Shown: in pieces, positions 13,437-22,210 of the stretch
How positions within the stretch are numbered: position 1 is the stretch's first letter
How the letters are laid out: the number at the start of each line of letters is the position of its first letter
Source of the DNA: Oscillospiraceae bacterium
Lineage (GTDB): Bacteria; Bacillota; Clostridia; Oscillospirales; CAG-272
Direction: 5' to 3'
Assembly: GCA_015065045.1 (NCBI GenBank)
Contig: SVRB01000006.1
Coordinates: 1 to 28,019 of the forward strand
Length of the DNA: 28,019 bases
Translations under genes and position numbers: made by a program
The notes under the pieces: generated by a model
Told to the model about the DNA's origin: nothing
Databases searched by the model: none
Seen by the model: the letters and a program-made list of their open reading frames with translations, nothing else

Positions 13437-15497
13437 TTATTTATCCTCTGTTTCATCCTTATCGGATTCGTTTTCTTCGCGAGCCATCTTTGCGAAAGCC
13501 TCAATGCCCGATTCGTCGCTGTCTGCATTCATTCTTGCTTCTTCAGCCTTCTTAGCCTCAGCTTCTTCAAATGCCTTCTTATCGTTTTCTTCGTTAATTC
13601 TTCTCTGCTCGTCGTTTTCTGCGCGGCTCTGTTTCTTGCGTTCCTCAACCATATTTTCGAGGTCTTCAACGGTGGGATTGCCTTCCATTATAGCCTCAAA
13701 CTGTTTATCGTCAATAATTTCGTGACCGACGAGGTAGTTTGCGATAAAGTGGAGCTTATCAATATTGTCTTTGAGTATCTGCTGAGCTCTTTCGTAAGCG
13801 TCGAAGACGATCTTCTTGATTTCTGCATCGATCTTAGAAGCGGTTTCTTCGGAATAGTTACGAGACTGATTGTAGCTTCTGCCGAGGAATACTTCGTCGT
13901 TTTCGTGTTCGCTTCCGTAAACGATAGGACCTAAGTCATCACTCATACCGAGCTTTGTAATCATGCTTCTTGCAAGGTTTGTTGCTCTCTGGATATCGTT
14001 AGAAGCGCCGCCGGAAATATCGTCGAATATGATCTTTTCAGCAGCTCTGCCACCGAGAAGCATAGCGATCTCCTCTTTGATTCCGTTCTTGTATACGCTG
14101 TACTTATCTTCCTTGGGGGGATTGAGTGTATAACCCAATGCTCTGCCGCTGGGAATGATTGAGATCTGTCTGACGGGATCCAGGGTGGGAAGAACGTGCG
14201 CGATAATAGCGTGACCTGCTTCGTGGTATGCAGTCTTAAGCTTTTCGGATTCTTTGATCTTCATAGACTTCTTCTGTGTACCTACGATAACCTTAATGGA
14301 AGCTTCCTCGATGTCTTCCATGCCGATAAGAGCTTTGTTCTTACGAGCTGAAAGGAGGGCTGCTTCATTAAGTAAGTTAGCGAGGTCAGCACCCGTAAAT
14401 CCTACAGTTGTCTGAGCGATCTTCTTAAGATCAACGTCTTTTTCAAGGGGTTTATTCTGTGCGTGAACGCGTAAAATTTGTTCTCTGCCGTTAATATCGG
14501 GATAGTTTACTGTAATCTGTCTGTCAAATCTGCCCGGACGGAGAAGTGCAGGGTCAAGAATGTCAGGTCTGTTTGTAGCGGCAATAACTATAACACCGTC
14601 GTTTCCGCCAAAGCCGTCCATTTCAACTAAGAGCTGGTTAAGAGTCTGCTCACGTTCGTCGTGTCCGCCGCCGAGACCTGCGCCTCTGTGACGGCCGACA
14701 GCGTCGATTTCGTCAATAAAGATAATACTTGAGCGATGCTTCTTAGCTGTATCAAAGAGGTCGCGTACACGCGATGCACCAACGCCAACGTACATTTCAA
14801 CAAAGTCAGAACCACTGATAGAGTAGAAGGGAACGCCGGCTTCACCTGCAACAGCCTTTGCAAGCAAGGTCTTACCTGTTCCGGGAGGGCCTACTAAAAG
14901 CACACCGTGGGGAATCTTTGCGCCGAGCTTTGTATATTTAGAGGGATCCTTGAGGAAAGCGACGATTTCTTCAAGCTCTTCTTTTTCTTCATCAGCGCCC
15001 GCAACGTCCTTGAAAAGAATCTTGTTTTTGGGATCGGGTGTTGAAAGCTTAGCTCTTGATTTGCCGAAGCTGTTTATCTTACCGCCTCTGCCTGTTGCCT
15101 GGCTCATAACGAAGAACCAAAGCAAAGCAAAGATGATCATTACTATAATGTAAGGCAAGAATGAAAGCCACCAGGGAGTTTTCTGTATAGGCTCATAATC
15201 AAATTCCGTGATCTTACCTTCTTCGACTTGCTTTAATATGATATCGCTGAGGTCGTTATAGAATATGCCTACGTCACGGATCTCGTATGTCAGCTTATCG
15301 CCGTCAACCGTTTCGATATATACTATGTTATCATTTCCGACGTTACACTTTACGACCTTTTCATCTTTGAAAAGCTCAACGATCTTGCCGTACGTGTAAT
15401 CTTTAGAATTGTTTTCGCCCAATACCGATGCTATGGATATTATAAGCACACCGATAAGAACGACATAAAAAATTATTACTTTTAATTTACCTTTCAT
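13437..15497 (-). CDS. ftsH: ATP-dependent zinc metalloprotease FtsH
   Basis: A 686-residue membrane AAA+ protease. TM1 is about 6-26, an extracytoplasmic FtsH_ext domain about 27-106, and TM2 about 109-131. Walker A is GPPGTGKT (203-210), Walker B IIFIDEID (258-265), and the second region of homology TNRPDILDPALLRPGRFDR (308-326). The zinc-binding HEAGH is at 425-429, and the third ligand is an aspartate near SGGASNDIQRAT. The tail after about residue 615 is long and rich in E, K, A, D and N, probably disordered or coiled. It degrades misassembled membrane proteins and short-lived regulators. It follows hpt and tilS, the order seen in B. subtilis. The start is ATG with GGAGGA upstream. Confidence 0.97.
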   Translation of the reverse strand: MKGKLKVIIFYVVLIGVLIISIASVLGENNSKDYTYGKIVELFKDEKVVKCNVGNDNIVYIETVDGDKLTYEIRDVGIFYNDLSDIILKQVEEGKITEFDYEPIQKTPWWLSFLPYIIVMIIFALLWFFVMSQATGRGGKINSFGKSRAKLSTPDPKNKILFKDVAGADEEKEELEEIVAFLKDPSKYTKLGAKIPHGVLLVGPPGTGKTLLAKAVAGEAGVPFYSISGSDFVEMYVGVGASRVRDLFDTAKKHRSSIIFIDEIDAVGRHRGAGLGGGHDEREQTLNQLLVEMDGFGGNDGVIVIAATNRPDILDPALLRPGRFDRQITVNYPDINGREQILRVHAQNKPLEKDVDLKKIAQTTVGFTGADLANLLNEAALLSARKNKALIGMEDIEEASIKVIVGTQKKSMKIKESEKLKTAYHEAGHAIIAHVLPTLDPVRQISIIPSGRALGYTLNPPKEDKYSVYKNGIKEEIAMLLGGRAAEKIIFDDISGGASNDIQRATNLARSMITKLGMSDDLGPIVYGSEHENDEVFLGRSYNQSRNYSEETASKIDAEIKKIVFDAYERAQQILKDNIDKLHFIANYLVGHEIIDDKQFEAIMEGNPTVEDLENMVEERKKQSRAENDEQRRINEENDKKAFEEAEAKKAEEARMNADSDESGIEAFAKMAREENESDKDETEDK

Positions 15498-15570
15498 TCT
15501 TTCCTCCGATAGACCTAACTGTCTTTATAATCTATATTATGCCCAATAAGACTTAAAATTTCGCATTATT

Positions 15571-16119
15571 TTATTTGGAATAAACTTCACTTTTCAAAAT
15601 TGCAACGTAGGGCAAATATCTGTAGTTTTCGGCATAGTCAAGACCGTATCCGACAACAAACTCATCAGGAATGGTTTTGCCCGTGTATGTAGCGTTGTAT
15701 TCAACCTCGCGTCTGCTCGGCTTGTCGAGCAAGGTAACTGTGCTAACGCTGTTAGCGCCCTTTTCTTTAAGATATTGTGTAAGGTTGGACAAGGTTCTTC
15801 CGCTGTCAATGATGTCTTCTACAATAAGAATATCAATATTCGAGAGGTCATCTCTCTTTATGTCGAGAGTAATTTTTAAATTACCCGAGCTTTTTGAACC
15901 TGCGCCGTAAGACGATACCTTCATAAAATCGATCTCAAAAGGAAGGTCGATATTTCTCATAAGGTCAGCCATAAATACGACCGAGCCCTTTAATATACCG
16001 AGAAGGAGAAGCTTTGTGTCGCGTCCTTTGTAATCATCTGTGATCTGTTTTGAAATTCTTTTTACGATTTGTTGTATTTCATCCTCGTCAACAAGGATTG
16101 CTTTAAGATCCTGATTCAT
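15571..16119 (-). CDS. hpt: Hypoxanthine phosphoribosyltransferase
   Basis: A 182-residue type I phosphoribosyltransferase. The PRPP-binding motif is ILIVEDIIDSGRTL (97-110); LGILKGSVVFMADL (40-53) carries the PPi-binding loop, and VVGYGLDYAENYRYLPYV near the C-terminus is typical of HPRT. It salvages hypoxanthine (and usually guanine) to IMP/GMP. It lies 2 bases after tilS and 73 bases before ftsH, the conserved tilS-hpt-ftsH cluster. The start is ATG with a GGGGGAA ribosome binding site. Confidence 0.95.
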   Translation of the reverse strand: MNQDLKAILVDEDEIQQIVKRISKQITDDYKGRDTKLLLLGILKGSVVFMADLMRNIDLPFEIDFMKVSSYGAGSKSSGNLKITLDIKRDDLSNIDILIVEDIIDSGRTLSNLTQYLKEKGANSVSTVTLLDKPSRREVEYNATYTGKTIPDEFVVGYGLDYAENYRYLPYVAILKSEVYSK

Positions 16120-16121
16120 AT

Positions 16122-17498
16122 TTAATTCCCCCGTTTTAGATAGTAAAAATAAGTCGTTTTATCTGTTGTATCGGGTTTTAGGTCGTCGCGCAACGGAAAG
16201 CCCGGTATCCAAAAAATTCCCCTGTTATCGCAGAGCATAGGAAGCGTTTCGCGGTCGGAAACGGGAATTTTTGCTTCATTAAGCATTTTTTTGACCTTTT
16301 TTGTCATATTTGAGAAACAAAATACGTCCCCATCTTGTCTATGTCTGGCAATAATTGTATCATTTATAGCTGATTTTTTCAGCATAGTGTGTGTTGATAT
16401 TTTGTAAATATTTTTTTGTATCACACTTTCGATTTCATTTTCGTTGTCGGAAATGAATATTGCAGCGCCGGTATTATCAAGCTCGTTCAGCCCGTATTCT
16501 AAAGTATGCTCACCTAACACCGTTTGTATAGACGGTCTCTCGAAATAAATTTTGTCATAGGTAATCACAAAATTTATTTTGTCGGGCAGAGACAATCTTT
16601 TAACTTCTCTGCAATCGGAGTCGGCGTAGCTTTTTAACAGCTTAACCATATCGTTGATATGAACCGAGCAAAGCTGAGTTTTGCTGCCGGTTTCTTTATA
16701 TAGTCGGATCAACACCCTGCAAAGTATCGACCGATGAAGCTTAACAAGCTCTTTTGGGTTTACAGTCTGCACTTTGTTTGCAACGCCTGACATATAGTCG
16801 ATGTCAGTCATTATGCTGTCTGCAAGGCTTGAAAAAGATGCTTCGGCGTTTGGATTTATTTTTTTGATAAGAGGAACGATGTTGTGCCTGATATTGTTTC
16901 GCGTATATTCAGTATCGGAATTAGTGCTGTCGGTTACGTAACTTAGCTGTAATTCGTCGGCTGCAGATAAAATATCCTCAGTCGAGCAATAAATCAGAGG
17001 TCTTATAATATTATTCCTCTTTGGAGCTATTCCCTTAAGCCCCTCAGTCGATGCACCCCTGATAACGTTAAATAATATCGTTTCAAGGTTGTCCGACGAT
17101 GTATGAGCCGTTGCAATTTTTGTAATTCCGATTTCCCTTGCCGCTTCCTCGAATGCTTGGTATCGCAGTATTCTTGCCGCTTCCTCAAGTCCGATTTTTT
17201 TAATTTTTGAATATTCTACGGCATCAACGCTTTTGCAAATAAAGTCTACGTTATATTTTTCGCAAAACTCTTTGCAAAACGTCTCGTCTCTCTTGGCTTC
17301 GCTACCCCTTATGTTGTGGTTGACGTGCAGGGCGGTTAGCTTTATATTATACTCTTTTGATAGCTCTTTTAAGCTGTACAGCAAAATAATAGAATCCTTG
17401 CCGCCCGAAAATCCGACGAGTACCGAGTCGCCGTTATCAAGCAAGGAAAAAGACTCTATTGCTTTTTTTATGTTTGTAAGTACAGTTTTAAAAGCCAT
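16122..17498 (-). CDS. tilS: tRNA(Ile)-lysidine synthase TilS
   Basis: A 458-residue protein with the N-type ATP pyrophosphatase PP-loop SGGKDS (31-36) and the following HVNHNIRGSEAKRDE segment, typical of TilS. Further conserved parts are IATAHTSSDNLET and the C-terminal TilS domain (about 380-455) with KKMLNEAKIPVSDRETLP. It ligates lysine to C34 of the CAU-anticodon tRNA-Ile so that it reads AUA; the enzyme is normally essential. It lies 37 bases after dnaB and 2 bases before hpt. Confidence 0.95.
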   Translation of the reverse strand: MAFKTVLTNIKKAIESFSLLDNGDSVLVGFSGGKDSIILLYSLKELSKEYNIKLTALHVNHNIRGSEAKRDETFCKEFCEKYNVDFICKSVDAVEYSKIKKIGLEEAARILRYQAFEEAAREIGITKIATAHTSSDNLETILFNVIRGASTEGLKGIAPKRNNIIRPLIYCSTEDILSAADELQLSYVTDSTNSDTEYTRNNIRHNIVPLIKKINPNAEASFSSLADSIMTDIDYMSGVANKVQTVNPKELVKLHRSILCRVLIRLYKETGSKTQLCSVHINDMVKLLKSYADSDCREVKRLSLPDKINFVITYDKIYFERPSIQTVLGEHTLEYGLNELDNTGAAIFISDNENEIESVIQKNIYKISTHTMLKKSAINDTIIARHRQDGDVFCFSNMTKKVKKMLNEAKIPVSDRETLPMLCDNRGIFWIPGFPLRDDLKPDTTDKTTYFYYLKRGN

Positions 17499-17535
17499 TT
17501 TTAGTTTTCCCTTTGTGTGTGTTTAAGTTGTCAGC

Positions 17536-18879
17536 TTAGGGCTGTTCTGTAAGCGTCTTATCGAGAGTAATAAACTTAGTGTACTGAGGAAGCCAGCCGA
17601 TATCAACGTTTCTTACAGCGCCGTGTCTGTTCTTTGCTACAATAATTTCAGCCGCGCTTTGTGCAGTCTTGTCGGTGTTGTAGTATTCGTCTCTGTAGAG
17701 GAACATTACAACGTCTGCGTCCTGCTCGATCGCACCCGAGTCACGAAGGTCACTAAGCATAGGACGCTTGTCCGTTCTGCTTTCGGGTCCACGGGAGAGC
17801 TGTGCGCAGCAGATAACGGGAACACGAAGCTCTTTTGCAAGAATTTTCATATTTCTTGAGATTTCAGCAACCTCTTGTACTCTGTTATCGTTTCTTCTGT
17901 CACTCTGCATAAGCTGTAGATAGTCGATAACAACGAGACCTAAGTTCTTAACTCGGCGGAGCTTTGCTCTCATACCCGTAACGGTAAGACCTGTTGTGTC
18001 GTCGATAAGAATATCACATTCAGCAAGTGAAGATGATGCTTGAGCAAGGTTTGTCCAGTCTTCAGGAGTAAGCTTACCCGAACGGATGTTGTAGCTGTCT
18101 ACCATACCTTCGCCCGAAAGCATTCTTGAAACCAATTCTTCGTTTGACATTTCAAGTGAGAAAATGCAAACCGCCTTTTTTGACTGCTTCGCAACGTTTG
18201 ATGCAATGTTGAGCACGAATGATGTTTTACCCATACCGGGACGCGCGCCTACGAGAATAAGGTCTCCCTTTCCCATGCCGACAAGCGTATTGTCAAGGTC
18301 GGAAAATCCGGTAGCAAGTCCGTGAACGTCATCGCTGTTTGTAGCAAGAAGGTTCAAGTTATCGAGGGCAGTTTTTAATACTTCTCTGATGTGAGTAAAT
18401 CCCTTTGTCTCGTTGCCCGAAGCAATATCAAATATCTTCTGCTCGGCAGAGTCAAGTATATTTTTTACTTCATCGTGCTCTGTATATGCGTCCTCTGTAA
18501 TTTTTGAACAAGCCTCGATGAGCTGACGGAGCATGCTCTTGTCGTGAACTATGTTCGCGTAATCAACAACGTTTGCCGCAGAGGGCACGGTCTGAATTAT
18601 CGTTCTGATGTAATTATTAAGCGTATCGGTGTTTTGGTAAACGCCTTCTTTAACAAGCTCGTCTGCAAGCGTTACTACGTCAACAGTCTTGCTTTGTGCA
18701 TACATTCCCTTCATAGCATAGAAGATCTGCTCGTGCTCGGGAAGATAAAAGTCCTCGCTTGAAACTATTTGCGCAATATCGTCAAAACATTCGGGGTTAA
18801 TAAGCACAGAGCCTATAACCGACTGCTCCGCTTCAAGTGAAAAGGGGAGCTTTCTGCCTAAAATATCGTTACCGTTCAT
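17536..18879 (-). CDS. dnaB: Replicative DNA helicase DnaB (DnaC in B. subtilis)
   Basis: A 447-residue hexameric replicative helicase. The N-terminal domain (about 10-110, LPFSLEAEQSVIGSVL) is followed by a linker and a RecA-like C-terminal domain with Walker A GARPGMGKTS (211-220), Walker B LVVIDYLQLM and the C-terminal RDSGAIEQDADVVMFLYRDEYY segment. It unwinds DNA at the fork on the lagging-strand template. It follows rplI with a 1-base gap, the conserved Firmicutes gdpP-rplI-dnaB order. No intein interrupts the ATPase motifs. Confidence 0.97.
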   Translation of the reverse strand: MNGNDILGRKLPFSLEAEQSVIGSVLINPECFDDIAQIVSSEDFYLPEHEQIFYAMKGMYAQSKTVDVVTLADELVKEGVYQNTDTLNNYIRTIIQTVPSAANVVDYANIVHDKSMLRQLIEACSKITEDAYTEHDEVKNILDSAEQKIFDIASGNETKGFTHIREVLKTALDNLNLLATNSDDVHGLATGFSDLDNTLVGMGKGDLILVGARPGMGKTSFVLNIASNVAKQSKKAVCIFSLEMSNEELVSRMLSGEGMVDSYNIRSGKLTPEDWTNLAQASSSLAECDILIDDTTGLTVTGMRAKLRRVKNLGLVVIDYLQLMQSDRRNDNRVQEVAEISRNMKILAKELRVPVICCAQLSRGPESRTDKRPMLSDLRDSGAIEQDADVVMFLYRDEYYNTDKTAQSAAEIIVAKNRHGAVRNVDIGWLPQYTKFITLDKTLTEQP

Positions 18880-18880
18880 A

Positions 18881-19330
18881 TTATTTCACATCCGAAATAA
18901 CAACGTTTATTTTGCCGATGATTTCTGTATAGAGCTTAACGTTTACCGTGTGATTACCGAATGTTCTGATAGGATCTGAAAGCTGGATCTTACGCTTGTC
19001 CACTTTGATTCCGTGCTGTTTTTCGAGAGTTTCAGCAATTTCAAGGCTTGTAACGGAGCCGTAAAGTCTGCCGTCAACACCTGCTTTTGCCTGAATTTTT
19101 ACAGTTACCTCTTCAAGCTTCTTTGCAGTATCTTTTGCCGCCTGCTTTTCAAGCTCAATCTTGTGAAGTCTTGAGGATTCCTTGTTTTTGAGATCGTTCA
19201 TAGCGGACGCGTCTGCTTCAACAGCCAAGCCCTTGGGAAAGAGGAAGTTTCTTGCATATCCGTCGGAAACGTTTATAAGCTGTCCTTTTTTGCCTTGTGA
19301 TTTTACGTCCTGTGTAAGTATAACCTTCAT
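18881..19330 (-). CDS. rplI: 50S ribosomal protein bL9
   Basis: A 149-residue protein of standard bL9 length. The N-terminal globular domain (MKVILTQDVKSQGKKGQLINVSDG... with YARNFLFPKGLA) binds 23S rRNA near the L1 stalk. A long connecting helix (about 42-75) and the C-terminal domain (VDGRLYGSVTSLEIAETL) complete the family pattern. It lies between gdpP (47 bases) and dnaB (1 base). Confidence 0.97.
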   Translation of the reverse strand: MKVILTQDVKSQGKKGQLINVSDGYARNFLFPKGLAVEADASAMNDLKNKESSRLHKIELEKQAAKDTAKKLEEVTVKIQAKAGVDGRLYGSVTSLEIAETLEKQHGIKVDKRKIQLSDPIRTFGNHTVNVKLYTEIIGKINVVISDVK

Positions 19331-19377
19331 ATCGTTGTTCTCCTTTCGATTTTAGGAAGTTGTTTTAAAAAATAGTG

Positions 19378-21408
19378 TTAAAGACTTTCGGCGTATTCGT
19401 CGATAGCGTCCTTAAGCTGTGCCAACGCATCGTTGACCGTTGTATCCTTAAGCTGTGTTGCTGCCGCGTCGAAGTGACCGCCGCCGCCAAGCTTTTCTAT
19501 GATCATCTGAACGTTTATCTTTCCGTTTGATCTTGCGGAAATAAATACGGTGTTCTCAATTTTGCATATTGCAAACGAAGCCATAACTCCGTCAACTGAT
19601 AAGAGCTTGTCAGCCGCCTTTGCCGCCGCAATTCTGTCCGAGGGGTCGGATATGCTGTTTTCTTTAAGTGAGTTTGTCGTTATGGCAAATATACTGCGAT
19701 ATATTTTTACGTTAGTTTCAAATCTCGCCTCGCGTCTGAGGTCTTCAAGCTCTGATTTGAAGAAATCGCGTATTATCTGAGGGTTTGCGCCTTCGTTCTG
19801 AAGATAACAGCCCGCGCTGTACGTTCTAACACCGGTATTCTTTGAGAAGTGGTTGGTGTCGAGCATTATACCCGTAAGCAACAGGTTAGCTTCTTCGTGG
19901 GGGAGCATACCTGCTGAAAGGGTCTGCTCAAGAAATTCAGCGACAAGCTCGCAGGTTGATGATGCAGACGGCTCAATATATGTTATCAAGGGTTTGATAT
20001 TAAACTCGGTCGTCTTTCTGTGGTGGTCGATGTATACGACTCTCTCAACGCTGTCGGCAACCTCGGGAGCTGCAAACTGCTTTGGATTGTTTACGTCGCA
20101 GATGCAAAGAAGCGTATCGTGGTTTATGAGGTCGAGTGCCTCGTGTGCGCCGACGAACATATGATTGTATTCGGGCATATGGTTTAACGCATCAAAGCAT
20201 TTTGCTATATTTTTATCTTCAGTATCGACGATTATGTTTACCGGTATTCCGCAGAACATAGCCATTCTTGCGATACCCACACAGGCGCCGAAGCAGTCAA
20301 AGTCGGGGTTAATGTGTCCCATTATCAAGACGTTACCGCTTGCTGCCATATGAGAAATGAGCTCGTTTGCCGTAACTCTTGAACGAACCTTGGTTTTCTT
20401 CTGAACGCTCTGCGTTCTACCGCCGTAGAAGTTCATTTCGTTGTTGATTTTAATAACCGCTTGGTCACCGCCGCGCTGAAGCGCCATATCGAGAGCGGTC
20501 TGCGCATCTCTTTCCTTTTCCGCGAGGGTGTTACCCGTGCAGGAAATACCGATCGAGATCGTAACGGGAAGGCTTCCGCTTCCAACTCTTACGTCACGGA
20601 TCTTATCAAGGATAGAGAATTTTGATGCGATAAGCTCGTCGAGGTGCTTTTCGTGGAAGATAAACAGGTATTTGTCTCTTTGGAATTCCTTCAAGACACC
20701 GTTTACCGATTCTGTCCACTCGTTGAGTATGTTAGCAACCTGATTGGAAACGTCTCTGTATTTTTCCTGAATATGCTGAAGCAATTCGTCGAGGTTGTCG
20801 ATCATAATAAATGCGACAACGGTGTTTTCGTCTTTTAATTGCTGATGCGCAGCGTTAATATCCTTTTGGCTGTTCCAAACAGTAATACAATATTGCTTGT
20901 TTGAGGTTTGTACGGGGTAAGCCTTAATTTTGTAATGCTGATTAAAGGCTTCCGTTTCAAGACCTTCCTCGGAGTCCTCTGCGTGAATGATGTCCTCGAG
21001 AGAGTTTTTGCATATTTGGTCAATATTTTTTCCGTAATAACCGTTTTTGCTTCCTGATATGACGGTAAATGCCTTGTTAAACCAGATTATACGTCCGTTC
21101 ATATCACTTATTGTTACGGGAGTATACATACGGGGAAGTATGTCAAGGGTCATATTACCCAACAGAGGCTCAATCTCGATGCCTCTTTTTTTCATAATGT
21201 TTTTCTCTATAATATTCCAAGCCAAAGAAATTGCAAGGAGTGTCAAAACAAAGAGTAATGATGTCGTAATGCTCTTTGAGAATAGGTTAGCCTTGCTTTT
21301 TTCCGCAACGAGAGAAAAGCCGGTAATATACAAAACGGCAACAAAAATAGTAACGCATTTTTTAATAAAAGCCTTATTATGCAGTTTTTTGTTTAATTTT
21401 TTAAGCAT
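19378..21408 (-). CDS. gdpP: Cyclic-di-AMP phosphodiesterase GdpP
   Basis: A 676-residue protein in the usual GdpP/YybT range. Two membrane segments (about 18-35 and 48-66) are followed by a PAS-like domain (about 90-180), a degenerate GGDEF domain (about 195-325, no intact GGDEF), and a DHH-DHHA1 phosphodiesterase unit. The metal ligands appear in GHINPDFD (364-371), CDVN (437-440) and DHH (461-463), with GGGGHFDAAAT as the DHHA1 motif near 643-653. It hydrolyses c-di-AMP to pApA at the membrane, controlling osmotic and cell-wall homeostasis. It heads the transcript running through rplI, dnaB, tilS, hpt and ftsH. The start is ATG with GGAGAA upstream. Confidence 0.96.
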   Translation of the reverse strand: MLKKLNKKLHNKAFIKKCVTIFVAVLYITGFSLVAEKSKANLFSKSITTSLLFVLTLLAISLAWNIIEKNIMKKRGIEIEPLLGNMTLDILPRMYTPVTISDMNGRIIWFNKAFTVISGSKNGYYGKNIDQICKNSLEDIIHAEDSEEGLETEAFNQHYKIKAYPVQTSNKQYCITVWNSQKDINAAHQQLKDENTVVAFIMIDNLDELLQHIQEKYRDVSNQVANILNEWTESVNGVLKEFQRDKYLFIFHEKHLDELIASKFSILDKIRDVRVGSGSLPVTISIGISCTGNTLAEKERDAQTALDMALQRGGDQAVIKINNEMNFYGGRTQSVQKKTKVRSRVTANELISHMAASGNVLIMGHINPDFDCFGACVGIARMAMFCGIPVNIIVDTEDKNIAKCFDALNHMPEYNHMFVGAHEALDLINHDTLLCICDVNNPKQFAAPEVADSVERVVYIDHHRKTTEFNIKPLITYIEPSASSTCELVAEFLEQTLSAGMLPHEEANLLLTGIMLDTNHFSKNTGVRTYSAGCYLQNEGANPQIIRDFFKSELEDLRREARFETNVKIYRSIFAITTNSLKENSISDPSDRIAAAKAADKLLSVDGVMASFAICKIENTVFISARSNGKINVQMIIEKLGGGGHFDAAATQLKDTTVNDALAQLKDAIDEYAESL

Positions 21409-21482
21409 AAAAAATTCTCCAAGCGTAAAAATTCATATAATCGAATGTACCGCAACAGAATATAATATCTGCAATTATAGTC

Positions 21483-21511
21483 ATTATACCACTTTTTTGC
21501 AATATTGTAAA
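21483..21511 (-). promoter_or_regulatory. Sigma-A promoter of gdpP
   Basis: On the minus strand TTTACA (plus 21506-21511), a 17-base spacer and TATAAT (plus 21483-21488) lie about 75 bases upstream of the gdpP ATG. It is the only clear promoter seen for the gdpP-to-ftsH run. Confidence 0.8.
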
Positions 21512-21565
21512 TATATTTATTATTATTTATTATATATATAATTATAAAAATAATAAATTCTAAAT

Positions 21566-21603
21566 TTATACGGGACGTCGAGGGCGCCGTCCCCTACAGG
21601 TTA
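21566..21603 (+). repeat. Repeat unit C, short copy
   Basis: The unit begins TTTATACGGGACGTCGAGG and ends CGTCCCCTACAGG; GGGACG and CGTCCC are complementary arms. A longer relative sharing both ends lies at 21970-22052. Confidence 0.65.
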
Positions 21604-21671
21604 TGGAATATCGTCTAATTATAGGAGCGGATTCGTTTATACGCCCGTTTTTTGTAAAGAAAGTAATTTTT

Positions 21672-21719
21672 AGCTCCATCTGACGAGGGAGCTCCCGACG
21701 AAGTCGGGTGAGGGAGAGA
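21672..21719 (+). repeat. Repeat unit A, forward copy
   Basis: The unit has CTCCATCTGACGAGGGAG followed by a perfect CCCGAC-GAA-GTCGGG hairpin (21694-21708) and TGAGGGAGAG. The head is shared, inverted, with the unit at 21769-21852. Confidence 0.65.
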
Positions 21720-21768
21720 AAAACGAACGATTTAATTAGAGAATAATGCAATCAAAAATCTTTTATGT

Positions 21769-21852
21769 AGCTCTCCCTCCGTCTCGGCAACAAAATATTG
21801 CTAAATCGAATATTCACCTATTGCCGATCCACCTCCCTCGACAGATGGAGGC
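21769..21852 (-). repeat. Repeat unit A, inverted diverged copy
   Basis: Read on the minus strand it begins CCTCCATCTGTCGAGGGAGG, matching the head of the forward unit A in 15 of 16 core bases, and ends in GGAGGGAGAGCT. Its middle differs and is AT-rich, bounded by GCCGA/TCGGC. With the forward copy it makes a large inverted pair around 21720-21768. Confidence 0.6.
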
Positions 21853-21878
21853 TTAGTATGGTACAAATCTATCTTTAG

Positions 21879-21933
21879 CCCTTTCCTGAGGGGAGGGTGG
21901 ATTTTTGCGCAAGCAAAAAGACGGGAGGAGAGA
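21879..21933 (+). repeat. Repeat unit A/E-like copy with TTTTTGC-GCAA-GCAAAAA hairpin
   Basis: CCCTTTCCTGAGGGGAGGG is followed by GTGGA, a perfect hairpin with arms TTTTTGC and GCAAAAA (21902-21919), and GACGGGAGGAGAG. The plan (palindromic head, variable hairpin, purine-rich tail) is the same as in units A and E. Confidence 0.6.
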
Positions 21934-21969
21934 TACATAAAATAATTTATAATCGGTTAAAGTCTTATA

Positions 21970-22052
21970 TTTATGCGGGGCGTCGAGGTAGGGGTTCCCC
22001 GAACCGCACGAAGTAAGGTTTGGGGGTTCTCGTGGACGTCGCCCCCTACAAT
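21970..22052 (+). repeat. Repeat unit C, long copy with internal insert
   Basis: It begins TTTATGCGGGGCGTCGAGG and ends GACGTCGCCCCCTACA, matching the ends of the short unit C. Between them lie about 45 extra bases with their own imperfect inverted repeat (GGGGTTCCCCGAACC against GGTTTGGGGGTTC), so one palindromic element may have inserted in another. Confidence 0.6.
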
Positions 22053-22072
22053 GATGCAATAATGTTTGATTT

Positions 22073-22097
22073 GTATGGGCGACCATTGGTCGCCCGG
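22073..22097. repeat. Repeat unit D: GGGCGACC-ATT-GGTCGCCC hairpin
   Basis: Perfect 8-base GC-rich arms (22077-22084 and 22088-22095) around ATT. There is no T-run, and it is 25 bases from the next repeat unit. Confidence 0.6.
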
Positions 22098-22119
22098 TAT
22101 TGTGCAAATCTAAATTAAG

Positions 22120-22166
22120 CCTTCCCCTCGAGGGGAAGGTGGCACGCGAACGTGACGGATGAGGTG
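22120..22166 (+). repeat. Repeat unit E: 20-base perfect palindrome plus small hairpin
   Basis: CCTTCCCCTCGAGGGGAAGG (22120-22139) is a perfect palindrome followed by TGG, a CACG-CGAA-CGTG hairpin (22143-22154) and ACGGATGAGGTG. This modular head-hairpin-tail layout resembles intergenic repeats I associate with gut Clostridia genomes. Confidence 0.65.
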
Positions 22167-22180
22167 TTTGTTTTATAACA

Positions 22181-22210
22181 AAAACCTCTTGGTTTTACCC
22201 AAGAGGTTTT
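22181..22210 (-). terminator. Rho-independent terminator of the SGNH lipoprotein gene
   Basis: Perfect 12-base arms AAAACCTCTTGG and CCAAGAGGTTTT around a 6-base loop, with TTTTTG on the minus-strand exit side, directly after the stop codon. Confidence 0.88.

Noticed and set aside
21566..22107. Short minus-strand open frames in the repeat island encoding CRGRRPR-like peptides
   Set aside because: They are translations of the repeat units, share the same peptide because the repeats are homologous, and lack ribosome binding sites.
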